DNA of 64,000 nucleotides from Oscheius onirici (GCA_932521025.1 OW051472.1:5952001-6016000), one strand, 5' to 3'; positions 33,001-43,292 are shown, counted from the first letter of the stretch. The notes: generated by a model from the letters alone, not told the origin. Numbers and translations: made by a program.

Positions 33001-35326
33001 TCTTTTGCTAAATATCAATGGGTAGGAACAGGTCTGCATGATCCGAGAAAATGTTGAATATACTGCAGATTGTTCATCGCAACAAGACACTGCTCCTGAA
33101 GAAGAAAGATAGACGTCGCAATTGGGCCGATAAGAAAAACTACAAGAGAAAGGTAAGGGTAAATTAAAAGATCCCGTAACCCATTTTGATCGTGGCGAGA
33201 CGTATAACACGCAAACGTAGGATTTTTGGTTAGTTTGCCAGTTACATGGGTCTTGTCAAGGAGAAAATGGGTTACGGTAGGCATTTCTTTTTATTGTACG
33301 AACAATAGAAGGCTGAATCCCGTCCAACTGATACAATTCCGTCTGATGGACATACTGTTGCAATCGCTTCGCCACCGCCTTCGATTGACAACAGATTGAT
33401 CGATTTAGAGAGCCAGCTCAAGGAGGTAAGATCAAACTCGAGTTTTGTCTGCTCTTCGGCATTTGATACTCAGCTAAAGAGACGCAGTCAAATTATCCCT
33501 AATCTTTCCCTGAGTATCCAACTCTTCTTCGATCCGGAAAATGTTGAATATACTACAGATTGTTCATCGGAACAAGACCTTGCTCCAGAAGAAGACGGCT
33601 AGCAAAAGTTCGAAGCGTTTCGCAGCCATGAAGAATCAGCTCAACCAGAGGAAGGTCCTTAGCAGTCAATTGGCCATTAGTCTCAGTCTTCTCGAAGTAA
33701 GCTCAGCATTTACTCTTTCAAGTCCCTCGGCTTTAGATCTACCGTCGCAATTTCGGGGAATATGCCCTTCTTTCTGTCTTGAGGACATTCTCGCCTAACT
33801 TTCATTTGACTTTGATCTAGATTGTCACACTTTGAAATGTAGAGAGACTCACTCGAGTTGGTGGTCGTGTTGGAAGAGAGATTTGTAGCTCCAACCAGAG
33901 TGCTGTTTCCTGTCGTCCCGTTGACTCTTCCGTACATATTGCCGGTCATGTCGTGATGTGATCCGTTCATATTGGCATTTCCATTCACCTAAATCTGTCT
34001 CTATTCTCTGTGTTCAGGATACCTGAGCATTCACATTTCCTCCGCCCGTTTGGATTCCAGACACGACTCCGTTCACTTCGACTCCTAAAAAAAGTTAGAA
34101 ACTGAGTGCCAGTCCAACCCACCGTTCTCGGCGTTTCCAGCTCCAAGATCGATGTTAGCCTGAGCATGACCGATTCCTTCAGCTACAGCAGATCCGACCA
34201 GTTGGGCCAGAAGCATGTCCCAAGTGAGCATCTAAACGTTCTCTTCTCTTAGTTTTTCTATTCTTTTTACCTGGTTCGATAGAACTTCTGACTTTGAGCC
34301 TAATGAGCCAGTCGCTCCAGCAGTAGCAATGTTCTGACTATTACCTGAAGTTTCGCCGTTTAGATCTACCGTCGCAATTTCGGGGAATATGCCCTTCTTT
34401 CTGTCTTGAGGACATTCTCGCCTAACTTTTATTTATTTTCCGCTGTTCTCAGAGCTGCAAAATAGGTTTTCAACCTTGAAGAATAATCATCTCGAAAAGC
34501 TTCGATATTGTGTTAAATAGCCCCACAACGAACTTTTTTAGGATACGCTTATTCTTGAACAGACTAATAGTCTGTTTAGCGTCTAAGTTCAGTAATTGGA
34601 AACCTAAAGCGAGTATCCGGTTTTAAGTTTTAACTCTAAGTTTTGCTCCACATTTTCAGTTGAGTTTTGGTAGTGAAGGTAGAGTTTAGATAATTTTTTC
34701 TGAACCCGGACTGCTAATAATAGCCTACAGTACAGTATTTCTCCCGACTGCTTACTTGTGGGAGATTGCTGTCCATTGACAGTCAGTTGCGCTCCTCCAA
34801 TGGCCTGAGCCTGTGTATCCCCTGTCCCTGTCGCCGTTCCCTGCTGGAAACTGTTGACGGCTTGCTGATCTCCCCGAACAGCGGCTCCAATGTCCGAATG
34901 AGAGAAGGACTCTTGCCCCTGTGACAGCACATTACCCGTTGCGTTCAAGTCTGAAACTCTGATCATAATAGCCCCTATCTAAACTCACTAGTATTTCCGA
35001 CAATTCCGTGGGCAGCATTGTTGATGGATGCCTGATTGGCTCCCGTAGCATTTCCTCCACTCGAGACATTCATTCCTACCGTACCGTCCGTTTCCTACAA
35101 CATTTACAGAGCACTAATCATGACTACCTTGTAATGATTGGCCATAGATTCGGTGTCTACTTGATCTGCTGTTCCTGTTGCCTCAGACTGTGAGCCGACG
35201 ACTGAATAATTTTCTAAATTTGTTTAAGAAAATGGTACTTGTTTGCCGCTTAAGACGTCGGTCGAGAATGGCTCCATCGGAGAAAGAAAGAACTGCAAAA
35301 AGACACCAGAAGAGCCATGTTGTCAT
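30064..35326 (-). CDS. Secreted Asn/Gly/Ser/Thr-rich protein, unrecognised family
   Basis: About 15 exons, roughly 560 residues. The start at 35326 gives a signal peptide (MTTWLFWCLFAVLSFSDG) and a dibasic site (RRLKRQ). Then come many small in-phase exons of low-complexity but non-identical sequence with recurring NG, GN and AxG, e.g. ATGANQASINNAAHGIVGN, NSQNIATAGATG, VEVNGVVSGIQTGGGN, NMNGSHHDMTGNMYG, TGNSFVNVDGSGSSGN. N-x-S/T sites are numerous. The end is basic (VLKRKKRSN) and closes DILL. There are no cysteines after the signal region in the parts read, so it may form a beta-solenoid or amyloid-like secreted matrix; that is inference. Exon joins at 33988-33853 to 31246-31161 and neighbours are in phase. 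The join near 30800 is uncertain. One intron (33852-31247) contains two opposite-strand genes. Confidence 0.65.
31327..32296 (+). CDS. Unrecognised 239-residue protein, nested in an intron
   Basis: Four exons join exactly in phase (31327-31692, 31870-31920, 31958-32031, 32068-32296). The product starts MIEDFFEGFESRFHVLFCY and ends ALEEITDIIGE. Segments include TDIKFCRRIKSLTGE, LFMRWQFVRFSRFID, RLALDELEAVQTGQLI and QRCYYFDPFFRTRSTIN. It looks helical and soluble with one weakly hydrophobic stretch near residue 25. I do not recognise it. The phase agreement over three introns and the amino-acid makeup argue for a real gene. It lies wholly inside a large intron of the minus-strand Asn-rich gene. 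Its own first intron (177 nt) contains a foldback element. Confidence 0.6.
31700..31862. repeat. Foldback MITE-like element with GGATACCCAG palindrome
   Basis: GGATACCCAG and CTGGGTATCC form a central stem (about 31760-31790). Outer ends GACGACAACCGTAACCCGAAA and TTTCGGGTTCGGTC are also complementary, and it ends TTTTTTGAACAGACTG. It resembles elements at 46547-46725 and 56318-56497. Confidence 0.55.
32297..32705. other. Spacer between the two nested genes
   Basis: About 410 nt with no supported ORF. ATATTTCAG 12 nt before the next ATG is a likely trans-splice acceptor. Nothing else is seen. Confidence 0.3.
32706..33820 (+). CDS. Small basic protein with two tandem exon-encoded repeats
   Basis: The product starts MPRRRNNHWADKKKHKKK. 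Unit 1: NHWADKKKHKKK, then TVAIASPPTAAGLIDLESRL, KEIVHRNKTLL. Unit 2: RRNWADKKNYKRK, TVAIASPPPSIDNRLIDLES, KEIVHRNKTLL. It then continues KRFAAMKNQLNQRK, LSLLE and a last exon IYRRNFGEYALLS...LTLI with the stop at 33818-33820. The two units of about 62 residues match exon by exon (32706 onward and 33050 onward), so a genomic segment of roughly 450-500 nt was duplicated. The Lys/Arg runs suggest nucleolar or RNA-associated location, as inference. I do not recognise the family. It is nested in the intron of the minus-strand Asn-rich gene. Confidence 0.6.
34359..34465 (+). other. Second copy of a terminal exon (71 identical bases)
   Basis: 34359-34429 is identical to 33732-33802, which spans the acceptor TTTAG and the last exon (IYRRNFGEY...) of the small basic protein gene. 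Past the identity, this copy reads FYLFSAVLRAAK and stops at 34463-34465, rather than FHLTLI. It keeps its splice acceptor, so it could be an alternative last exon or a recent stray duplicate. It lies in another intron of the minus-strand Asn-rich gene. Confidence 0.6.
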
Positions 35327-35553
35327 GATTTGGGTCCCGAAGTCTGAAAAGAGCGAGAGTCGGGGACTGTGGCGGGAACAAAACGTGGTCGAACTTCCCC
35401 CAATTAGAACGGCATTTGAGCGGATGAACTAGAAACGAGCGGGACGACAGATTACCAAGAGGTGGGAACTGTCCCCAAGGGGACCAGTGTTTGAACTCGT
35501 AGAAGTGTTGAAAACTTTATTATTGATCTGAACATACAATTAAACAGTAATGT

Positions 35554-38202
35554 CTATACATTAAACGAGCGGCTGTGGAAAACAAAGTCGTGCAAGTCAA
35601 GGTCGAGTTGAATCTCGTCGTTGTAGTAGACGGACCAGGCGAGGATTTGGGAAAGACGAGTCAAAACTAGTGGTTCGTCAATCTGAAAACGGTGTTTATT
35701 AGGAAAAAAAAGGAACTAAGGAGACTAACCTTGAGTCGTTCGAAAACTTCGCGATTGTTCAAGTAGCCATACACTTTTTCGGCTAGAGTCTTCAAACTCT
35801 CTTTTCTATTTGCATCGAAACGGAATAGGGACAAAACATCCTGCAAATTGCAAAAAGGTAAAATCAGTTGAAAAAAACAACGAACCTGAGCTGGTTCAAA
35901 AATCTTCGAACCAGTCATTCTCATCTTAAAAAGATCGTCTACGAGTGATTCGCAATATCTGAGGCGCAATTTGGCATGCTCTATTCCAGGAGTAATTGGA
36001 ATGCTTTGGATGGGAATCATTGGTTTCGAATAGAACTTTATCATGCACTGGAAATGAGTTTATGAAGCAAGAAGAGACAAAAAACCTCTGCATCTTCTTT
36101 TTCTTTATTGCGTCTACATTGTTCAGCCAATACGGCTGGATCTGGTCGAGAGAATGTGTCTTCCTGGTGCAACTTTACGCCCTAAAATAGGCTATAAGAA
36201 AAGACAGAAATTTTTTTTTACCTTTGTCTCAATTAACGGCTCCGTCAGAATCCAATAGGCATTAGTTCTTCTAGCCGAATTTTTTAATGCGCCGATATTT
36301 CCTGGCAGCGGTTCAATCCAGCCTTCTCCTTCAACTTCGGCCACTCCATCCGGGAAATATCGCAATACGCTCCTGTTGAAGGCAACTTGTCCAACAGCTA
36401 TAGAAGAGAGCTGTTCGCCATCTCTCACATTATAGGTGTGTCTGAGTGGCAGATAATACTAAAAAAAAGTATTTTGGAGGAGCAAACAAAGTACAAACTT
36501 GGACATATCTTGAGTAGAAATTGCTGTTTAGGTTTCCGGTCACGATCTCTCGAGATCTACCCTTAAACAGTAGCGCTCCAGAGAAGTCCAAGGAAGTATT
36601 GTAAGCCACTCGAGAAAAGGTGATTCTTGATTTGTAGTTCTTGCTGATTTCAACTGTTTCCAGAGCAGCGTTCCAGGTACTGTTAATAACGGCCAATTCT
36701 TCGTTTGGAAACAATCTAAAGCTAGAAAATTTGAACGAGAGAACTCAGAGCGAACCCGTACGGCACTATGACGATCTGAACAGGCAGGTCGGAATTAGTG
36801 AAACACCTGGCATATCTAACTCTATCTTGCTGTACCAGTTCCACAATTGTGAGCACGCCTACTGCCGTCCTCAGAGTTTCTTTATCAAACGATGGTCGTT
36901 CGTTCGTCTTGAAAATGACATCCAAATGATTTACGCGGCGATTTCGTCGATTGTATGGTGTACCTTCCCAGTAATCTGTATGAGCAGGTTCACTGAAACG
37001 AACAACATATTCTAGACAAGGAAACACCGACTTTGTGAAATCTCTTAGCGGTTTTTCCAGCTCCGATTCAGGAGATTTCCCCTTTTCTGGCTCAGGCATG
37101 GGACGAATTTGAGATGGCTGGCTGCTTGGGAAAGGACACGAAGGGAATTTTTCCGTTGTGCTAGATTGCCTGTAATTTGACACTCATTGTGAAAAAGAAA
37201 AACTGACGTTAGATTTGACGGCTTCAAATTTATTGGCTGGATAGAAGAAGCTATATTGCCTCTGTGGTTTAGAGAAAAATAAGGAGAACGATTGTTAGCT
37301 GGGGCAACATTTCTGAAACCGGCGAAATGTGGAACGATGTAAAAATTTACCCCATCGAGGCTGAAGGAAGAGCTCGAGATGGAGGCGCATTCATTTGATT
37401 GTGAAAAGAGGCGAAAGCCGACGTTCCCAACACCATTGCGTCTAGCTGGTTCTCCAGGAACCTAAACACGAATTTATCTAGCAGTAGAAAACAACTTACT
37501 CGGGAGCGTGATCGGAGAAGGCGATCTGCGAGCTGGACGGCTTCAAGCAGCTCCTCGTAGGCCTTCGGTTCAGATCTGGGCAGGCCGCGACGACGGAAGC
37601 ATTGGGATCAAAGCTTAAAAAGATTATTTTGCCAGAATAAAATAGACTGACATTTCGATAACCTCATTGTTGTCAGTAAAATGAATTTTTCTTCGCGATT
37701 CGGGATCACTATGTTCATCCGGCGCTCTAGAATCTCAGCTAGACAAAGTAAAAAGCAAGACTCACATGACGTCATAGTCGTTATCCAACCAATTTTCCAA
37801 TTGGTGAGTCTCCCTAAAATTAACCTATTAACGGAGAAGACGAATACTCACTCTCGCAGAGGAGCCTTCTTTCTGGAAAAATGCCAAAGCGAATTTCCTC
37901 TGAAAAAGAAGAATAGGTCAACAAGAATTGAACAAGAATTTACCTATTCATGCGGCCTAATCTTAATCGTCCTTTCGTGTCTCAAAATAGAAAACTTAGT
38001 TTTTAGTTTATTGAACAAAAGACAAAATGCGCAACAAAACTTGAAGAATAACCACGAACAAACCAAGATTTGTCGTCGGGAATTTCAACAAACCTGAAAA
38101 ATCTTCGTTTTCCTCGATAACTTGAACTTTTGAAAGAAAATGTCCCGTTCTGTTAGGCCAAACATAAGAAAAAAACGAAAAAAAAGTATAAGTCAACGCC
38201 AT
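35554..38202 (-). CDS. Unrecognised protein with PP1-docking-like motifs
   Basis: Many short exons. From the start at 38202 one reads KVQVIEENEDFS, then RKKAPLR, QLENWLDNDYDV, RRKIHFTDNNEVIE, RRPTRSCLKPSSSQIAFSD, a Pro/Ser-rich stretch, and a folded-looking region from SVFPCLEYVVRFSEPAH through TAVGVLTIVELVQQDRV, ALLFKGRSREIV, GEGWIEPLPGNIG, ECMIKFYSKP to the end FVFHSRSFNV. RKIHF fits the RVxF docking motif for PP1 ([RK]x0-1[VI]x[FW]); such motifs occur by chance. I cannot assign a family. The start lies 41 nt after the stop of the upstream gene, as in an operon. The first exons (to 37500) are the least certain part. Confidence 0.5.
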
Positions 38203-38243
38203 CTTTATTGAAAAGAACGCGATCGCTCTATGTTCTGCACATT

Positions 38244-39804
38244 CTAGGCGCTGTAGCGCTGTTCTCCATTGACGACGACCATCTTGGTCAACATGGCCTG
38301 CGGGTCCGAACCAGCAGAGACGAGTTTCATTTTGAGCTGGACCACGACGCGGAAGGAGCCATCAGCAGTGCTACTTGTCAGGACTACCTTATTCTGTTCA
38401 GCCTTGGCTTCGGCCAAGACATGCGGCGGAATCGACTGACAGGTGTGTGGAGTTCCGGGAGGCTCGAACGAGTCGGCCGTAGCCACCGAGTTGCGAGTTT
38501 TGGAGGAATTGACCGAGTCACTTCTCTGTACGTTTCTCATCTTCTTCTTTTTCTCATTTTTCAGCGACTGATCCGAAAAGTTGACGCTCTTTGTCGACTT
38601 TTTGGAAGACGACTTGGGTTCCTTGATCTTGAGATTCGGGAAGAGGGAACGACGAGCAGAGGGGCGGCTGGGAGTCTGTTCGGTTTTGATAGTCTTGGCC
38701 GTCCTGCAGCTCAATCCATTCGGAGTGATGGCCGTGTTCATCGGAGTCTTCGGAGCCGATTTCCTGAAAGAAGATTTGGTTAAATGGAATAAAGAGAAAA
38801 GTACCCAGACTTGACAGATCCTTTGGAACTGCTTCCCAGGTCGCCAGTCTTCTTGACTCTCTTCTGGCTCTTGGCAGTCTTACAGCTGTCGATAGCCGTT
38901 TTCATCGGAGTCGTCTTCTGGACGCTTAGAGGAGCCGTCTTGGAACTACATCCCGACTTTTGACTCTTGATCGACTTGGCAGTCTGGGCACTGATCGGAG
39001 TGAAGGCTTTGGACACGGACGTCGTATCTCCCGTCTTTGGAGTCTTCGGGACAGACTTACTGAAACTTTGGATAATTGGACTACGACATATAAGTTATTC
39101 TACTCAGGTTAGGATCAGTGAAAAGAAATGAATGGAGGAAATAGTGTGCAAAAGAAAAGAGAACATTACTTCAGTTTAGGTAGCTTGACAGTCGTAGTTT
39201 TTCGAAAGTGAATGGGAACATGTCGTCAGGGAAAGAAAGTGTGGACTCTTGAAAGAGATTGAACGATAGATCAGATTTGATGATAAGGAAAGAGTAATAG
39301 AGTCAGAACCCAGAGTATTGACACGAATCGAATTGTAGAAAGATAAAAAACGTACCCAGTGATGAGCTTCTTGATCTGTTCCGGCGTCCTTTTGCTCAAT
39401 TTCGCAGTTCGGAAGCTGAGTCGATTGGGAGTCGTCTGACTGTCGGGACTCTTGGCAGTGACAACCGACTTCTTCAGCGAAGCATCTTTCAGTCGATCCT
39501 TGCTCTTCCCGAACAATCCTCCAGCCTTCAGAGCTCCCAGACTGTCCTGTCCGACGCCGCTCGTGCTCTCACTGGTCATCTCGATAGCCTGGCCCGGAGA
39601 AGCCGGTCCCATCTCCTTGGTACTTCTCGTCGTCAGCATGGCCGAGCCTACTGCAGTCTTTTCGGGAGTCAGAGCGGTACGCAGTGGATCCATCCTGACA
39701 GTTCTTTCCGGAGTCCTCGGGATGGAACGAGCCGTCTTGGCGGAGAGTCCACCGGGGGTGATGGCAGTCGTCGGCGATGAGGTAGGCGTCTTGTTGTCCT
39801 CCAT
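38244..39804 (-). CDS. Thr-Pro-rich repeat protein, unrecognised
   Basis: Three exons (39804-39356, 39059-38805, 38763-38244) join in phase to 407 residues. A degenerate unit recurs at least four times: AITPGGLSAKTARSIPRTP, FTPISAQTAKSIKSQK, AITPNGLSCRTAKTIK, TTPNRLSFRTAKLSKRTP. Exons 2 and 3 both open with a GKS[VA]PKTP block. Thus TPxxLSxxTAKxIKxxTP could be a phosphorylation-regulated linear motif; (S/T)P-K/R sites suit proline-directed kinases. There is no signal peptide or membrane span. The last 60 residues (VLAEAKAEQNKVVL to EQRYSA) are not repetitive and may fold. The repeats are Ser/Thr/Lys-rich and probably disordered. Upstream neighbour in a likely operon with the 35554-38202 gene. 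Confidence 0.7.
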
Positions 39805-40157
39805 TCAGCTCCGAACAAAGCGATCTAATGACTACGATTCTACAATTTTATTGACTTGAAAAGCACCTTTGTTTTTAAAATTTAGTTATTTGAAAGTGCT
39901 ATACAAAACTCTAATTACTTGTAGACAAAAAAGCTTTAGCTCTTTCTGTGTCACTTGCAGACAACGTTGGTTTCCGAACAACAAGAGTTCGGTTCCGCGC
40001 CAACCGTTTCTCTGGCCCAGGCAAACTATTAATACAAAATTTAGCTGATTTACGATTAAAAAAACCTCCTCTAGAGAAAAAGAGTTTATACTTTGAATAT
40101 AACTTGAAAAGTAGGAGATCTAGTAACACCGGGAAGTTTGTGAAAGAGATACAGGGC
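39805..40157. other. Spacer between centrin and Thr-Pro-rich gene
   Basis: About 350 nt between two minus-strand genes. A plus-strand ORF runs through it but is mostly antisense to the centrin exons and has no family resemblance. Nothing else is seen. Confidence 0.3.
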
Positions 40158-40716
40158 TTAGTAGAGACAAGTTTTCTTCATGATGGCGAAGAAATCCTTC
40201 TCCGAGACTTTTGTAGCGCCATTTCCAGAAGCTTCAGCGATCATTTCTTCGATTTCTTCAATGCTGACGTCTTCCGCAAGCTCTTTGGCTACCTAAACGT
40301 CTATTTTGATGGGAAAAAGTTGATGTTCACCTGACGAAGATCATTGAGAGCGATGAATCCTTTTCCATCCTTGTCGAACAGACGGAAAGCGCTGCGCATT
40401 TCTTCTTGGGACTTGTCCACTTGTGCCGTTTGTCCCTTGACCACTTCGAGAAACTCTTCGACATCAATGTGCTCAGCGTCAGCTTCTTCTCCTCTGATCT
40501 TTTTCAATTCGGCTATCTTTTTGCTCATCGCTTCAATTTCGGCATTTCGAGGGTCCAAACCTAGTCCACGCATCACTAGCTGAAAACAGCTATTCATTTA
40601 GAGGGAGGCAAAAAACCTACTCGAAGCTCGGCGACTTTGATGGTCGGAGGAATTTTGTTGGAACAGGTAGTAAAAGCGGCTTCCACTTCTTCACGCGAGA
40701 TATTGAATTCGGACAT
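40158..40716 (-). CDS. Centrin/caltractin-like EF-hand protein
   Basis: Three exons (40716-40621, 40579-40331, 40292-40158) give 159 residues, near centrin size. Four EF-hand units are laid out, but only the third has a good calcium loop (FRLFDKDGKGFIALNDLRQV). The others lack acidic ligands; the fourth reads EASGNGATKVSEKDFFAIM. The sequence MSEFNISREEVEAAF precedes the first helix. Centrins act at centrioles, nuclear pores and in DNA repair complexes. It could instead be another calmodulin-superfamily member. The start is 132 nt after the EEF2KMT-like stop on the same strand. Confidence 0.75.
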
Positions 40717-40848
40717 CTGGAGATTTACGAATTCATTAAAAAAAAGAGGTCTAGGTATCCAACGGAGAACGTGATATGATGGAAAATGAATGGAGAAAAC
40801 TAAACTATTTATCGAAAACTAGGATTGAGCAATTTGATCTGACAAAAT

Positions 40849-42204
40849 TTAACAACCACGAACAAGATAAAAGAAAACTGTTGGTGTGTCCAGTGTCGAA
40901 TAAAAGGGAAAACTGCGACTACTTTTCAGATGCGAACCGTCAGAAAACTCGATCGTCTCTCGATAGTATTGGGCCTCGTCTCGAATAAGCAGATTGTGTT
41001 TGCCTACAAAATGATCTTTTGTTTATGAAAGGAGATCATACCGATTTCTGTCCTAAAGCTGTTTAGAGTGTCGGGGTCTCGGAGAGTTGAAGCAATCAGA
41101 GCAAAACTGTCCTTCTTTTTCAGGAGATTGAACAGTACATCGCATAAAGATGGAAGAATTGCCCGATCGTAGACAACATCTGAAATTAATCATTTTTCTA
41201 GAGTACTCTCCAACTTCAAAAAGCACAAAAATAAAACGAAAAACTAGCGCCGAATAGAACCCGCATCATTCGAGCAGTAATCAAGCGTACAGTTACTGGG
41301 CCACGGCGAGGGTTGATAAAGGGACACACAGACAGATGCGACAGACAAAGGGACACAGACAGAAAAGTACACAAGAAATTTGGCATTGTAAAAGAAGAAA
41401 TCCTCTTACCGGAAGCTATAACAATGTCAAAGTCTTTTGTAAGACCAACTTCTTCTTTGTTCCAGTTGTTCCAATCCAAACGTAAAGCATGTATTCGTTT
41501 TTTTTCACATTTCTATAGAAAAACAATTGGACTAGAACCGTTAAAAAAACTAGCCTCAAAATTTACGTCAATATTCAGTTGCAGCTGGTCAAGTACTTTT
41601 GGATCGTAGTCTGTTAGAGCGACGGTACAGCTCGAAGAGAATGAAGCAGCTGCGATTCCGGCTAAACCGCAACCAGCTCCTAATTCAATCAACGCATTTT
41701 CTTCCAAATTGACATATTTTGTGAGAAAGTGAGCCAAGTCACAGGATGCCTAAAAACAAATGAGAAAATATTGAATTTTAGACAAATACCTGCCAGACAG
41801 AGAGACCCGTGGTTCCGTAACAAAGCTGCTGGTTGGACTCGCGAATAGCACACAAAAGAAAACCGGTGTTATCAGCGTAAAGACGGTAAGAGAATTCCGA
41901 TTGATCCAGTATACATGCTGCCAGTGCCTCGTAGACACTGTCGCTATGTTCCTGATCCACCTGAACATGCCACTTATAAATAAAACTAGACAGAACTGAC
42001 GTGCTTGGACAATTCTTTAAGTACTTGACGACGGAAGCTATTCTTCACTGGAAACTCGTTAAAAACAGTATTGTTGAGTACGTCAGAGGCTATGAGACTA
42101 AACGTTGAATCTTCTGCGAGTTCTTGAACTAATTCGGGTTCTATTTTTGTACAGGAATAGTAGTAGTTGGCGAATTTCCTCGCAGTCTGTATGGGCTTGT
42201 TCAT
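40849..42204 (-). CDS. EEF2KMT/FAM86-like protein-lysine methyltransferase
   Basis: The start at 42204 reads MNKPIQTARKFANYYYSC. FAM86-type features follow: GLSVWQ and ASCDLAHFL (the motif before the SAM site), then the seven-beta-strand motif I LIELGAGCGLAGIAAAS, VALTDYDPKVLDQL (motif post-I) and later DVVYDRAILPSLCDVL. It continues FALIASTLRDPDTLN to about 40849. FAM86A/EEF2KMT methylates a lysine on elongation factor 2. The cytosolic substrate assignment rests on family resemblance only; related seven-beta-strand lysine methyltransferases (METTL21/22) are possible. It begins 54 nt after the LYRM1-like gene. Confidence 0.8.
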
Positions 42205-42258
42205 ATGGCTAAAAAATGTAGGCCTACATCGGAAAGTCCTGGAGGAACGATTCTCCGT

Positions 42259-42708
42259 TCACTCTTCTCTAGTTCGCTTGAGCTTACTGTACTTCTGGCG
42301 GGAGGCGACGACGTCTAAATTGAAAAGACTGATAAAAATAGTGTAAACAGCCTACTATAAGCTGTTTTAGGGGGAAGATATTCTGGTCTTTCGTAGGGGA
42401 TGCCATAATGCTCAGCTTGGGCGAGTCTTTTCTCAGCGTAGAGAACGAGCTTGCTTATTTCTGCCGGGTCTGTGAGCTAAAAGAAGGTTTAATTTAGGAA
42501 AAAGGTAACCGTACCTTTTTGTTCTCTCTGAACTTATAGCGAGCCTCGATCAAGATTTCTTTTCGCTCTACAGACGTCCGTGATGGATCCTTTGCATTCC
42601 AGTTCTTACCTGAAGGTTTAGTTATTGCAGAAAAAAGTACAAAGTCACTTTACCTAGCTTGATTACTTGCTTGTAGAGTCGAAGCACGTTCGCTCTAGAT
42701 ACTGACAT
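42259..42708 (-). CDS. LYR-motif protein, LYRM1-like
   Basis: Four exons, about 110 residues. [19 protein letters not shown] holds the L-Y-R/K motif, followed by [22 protein letters not shown] and [14 protein letters not shown], colinear with human LYRM1 (LYR, ILNEAR..FR.NK, LTD, HYKIPYPRPIHLPP). The last exon adds [11 protein letters not shown] and ends TREE at 42259. LYR proteins bind mitochondrial acyl carrier protein and help assemble Fe-S enzymes and respiratory complexes; LYRM1's own role is less clear. It is first in a row of three close minus-strand genes. Confidence 0.8.
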
Positions 42709-43292
42709 GCAACGGCTGAAATGTAAGGCCATTTATGGAGAGGAATCAAGCGAGAAGACGTAAATTAGGCCTGAGCAAGGGAGCCGCAATATCGATATTT
42801 GCGTATATTTCAATTAGCCGCTTGGCAGAAAAGAAGGACCATAATATTTTTGATGCCTTTTTCTCATCCCATAGAAGAAAAAAAATGGAAGAAAAGGGCA
42901 GATGATGAAACGGAGAGAGCAACCGAATTCTAAAGAAAAAAGGCGGCAAAACTAATTTTTGAGGGTTTTTCCAGGAAATTTTTCTCTCGCTAAGTAGAAA
43001 GTTGTGAAGTTCTCTTCAGCTTTCACAATTTCTTCCCCCATTTTATACTTCAACTTAATCGAATAAAAAACAGCGCACTCTGTTTACACCGACAAAACCC
43101 TGTTCGTCAGCATAGAGACATATCGTGGCTGCGTGTGATCTTCCTTTCAATTAATCCTTCCCACATTTTTTTCGCTTACGTTGACCATCCTCAACTTCGT
43201 TAGAACCTAAAGTATTTCATTCCATGGCATGTAAACGCTGTACGTTCCTTTCTTTGTTAAGATTCAGTTCTGTTTTATATAACTTTTCAGAG
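42709..43292. promoter_or_regulatory. Divergent upstream region of LYRM1-like and CSL4 genes
   Basis: About 580 AT-rich nt between divergent starts, without a convincing ORF. ACTTTTCAG directly before AGATG at 43293 is the likely trans-splice acceptor of the CSL4 gene. Other promoter elements cannot be named. Confidence 0.35.
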
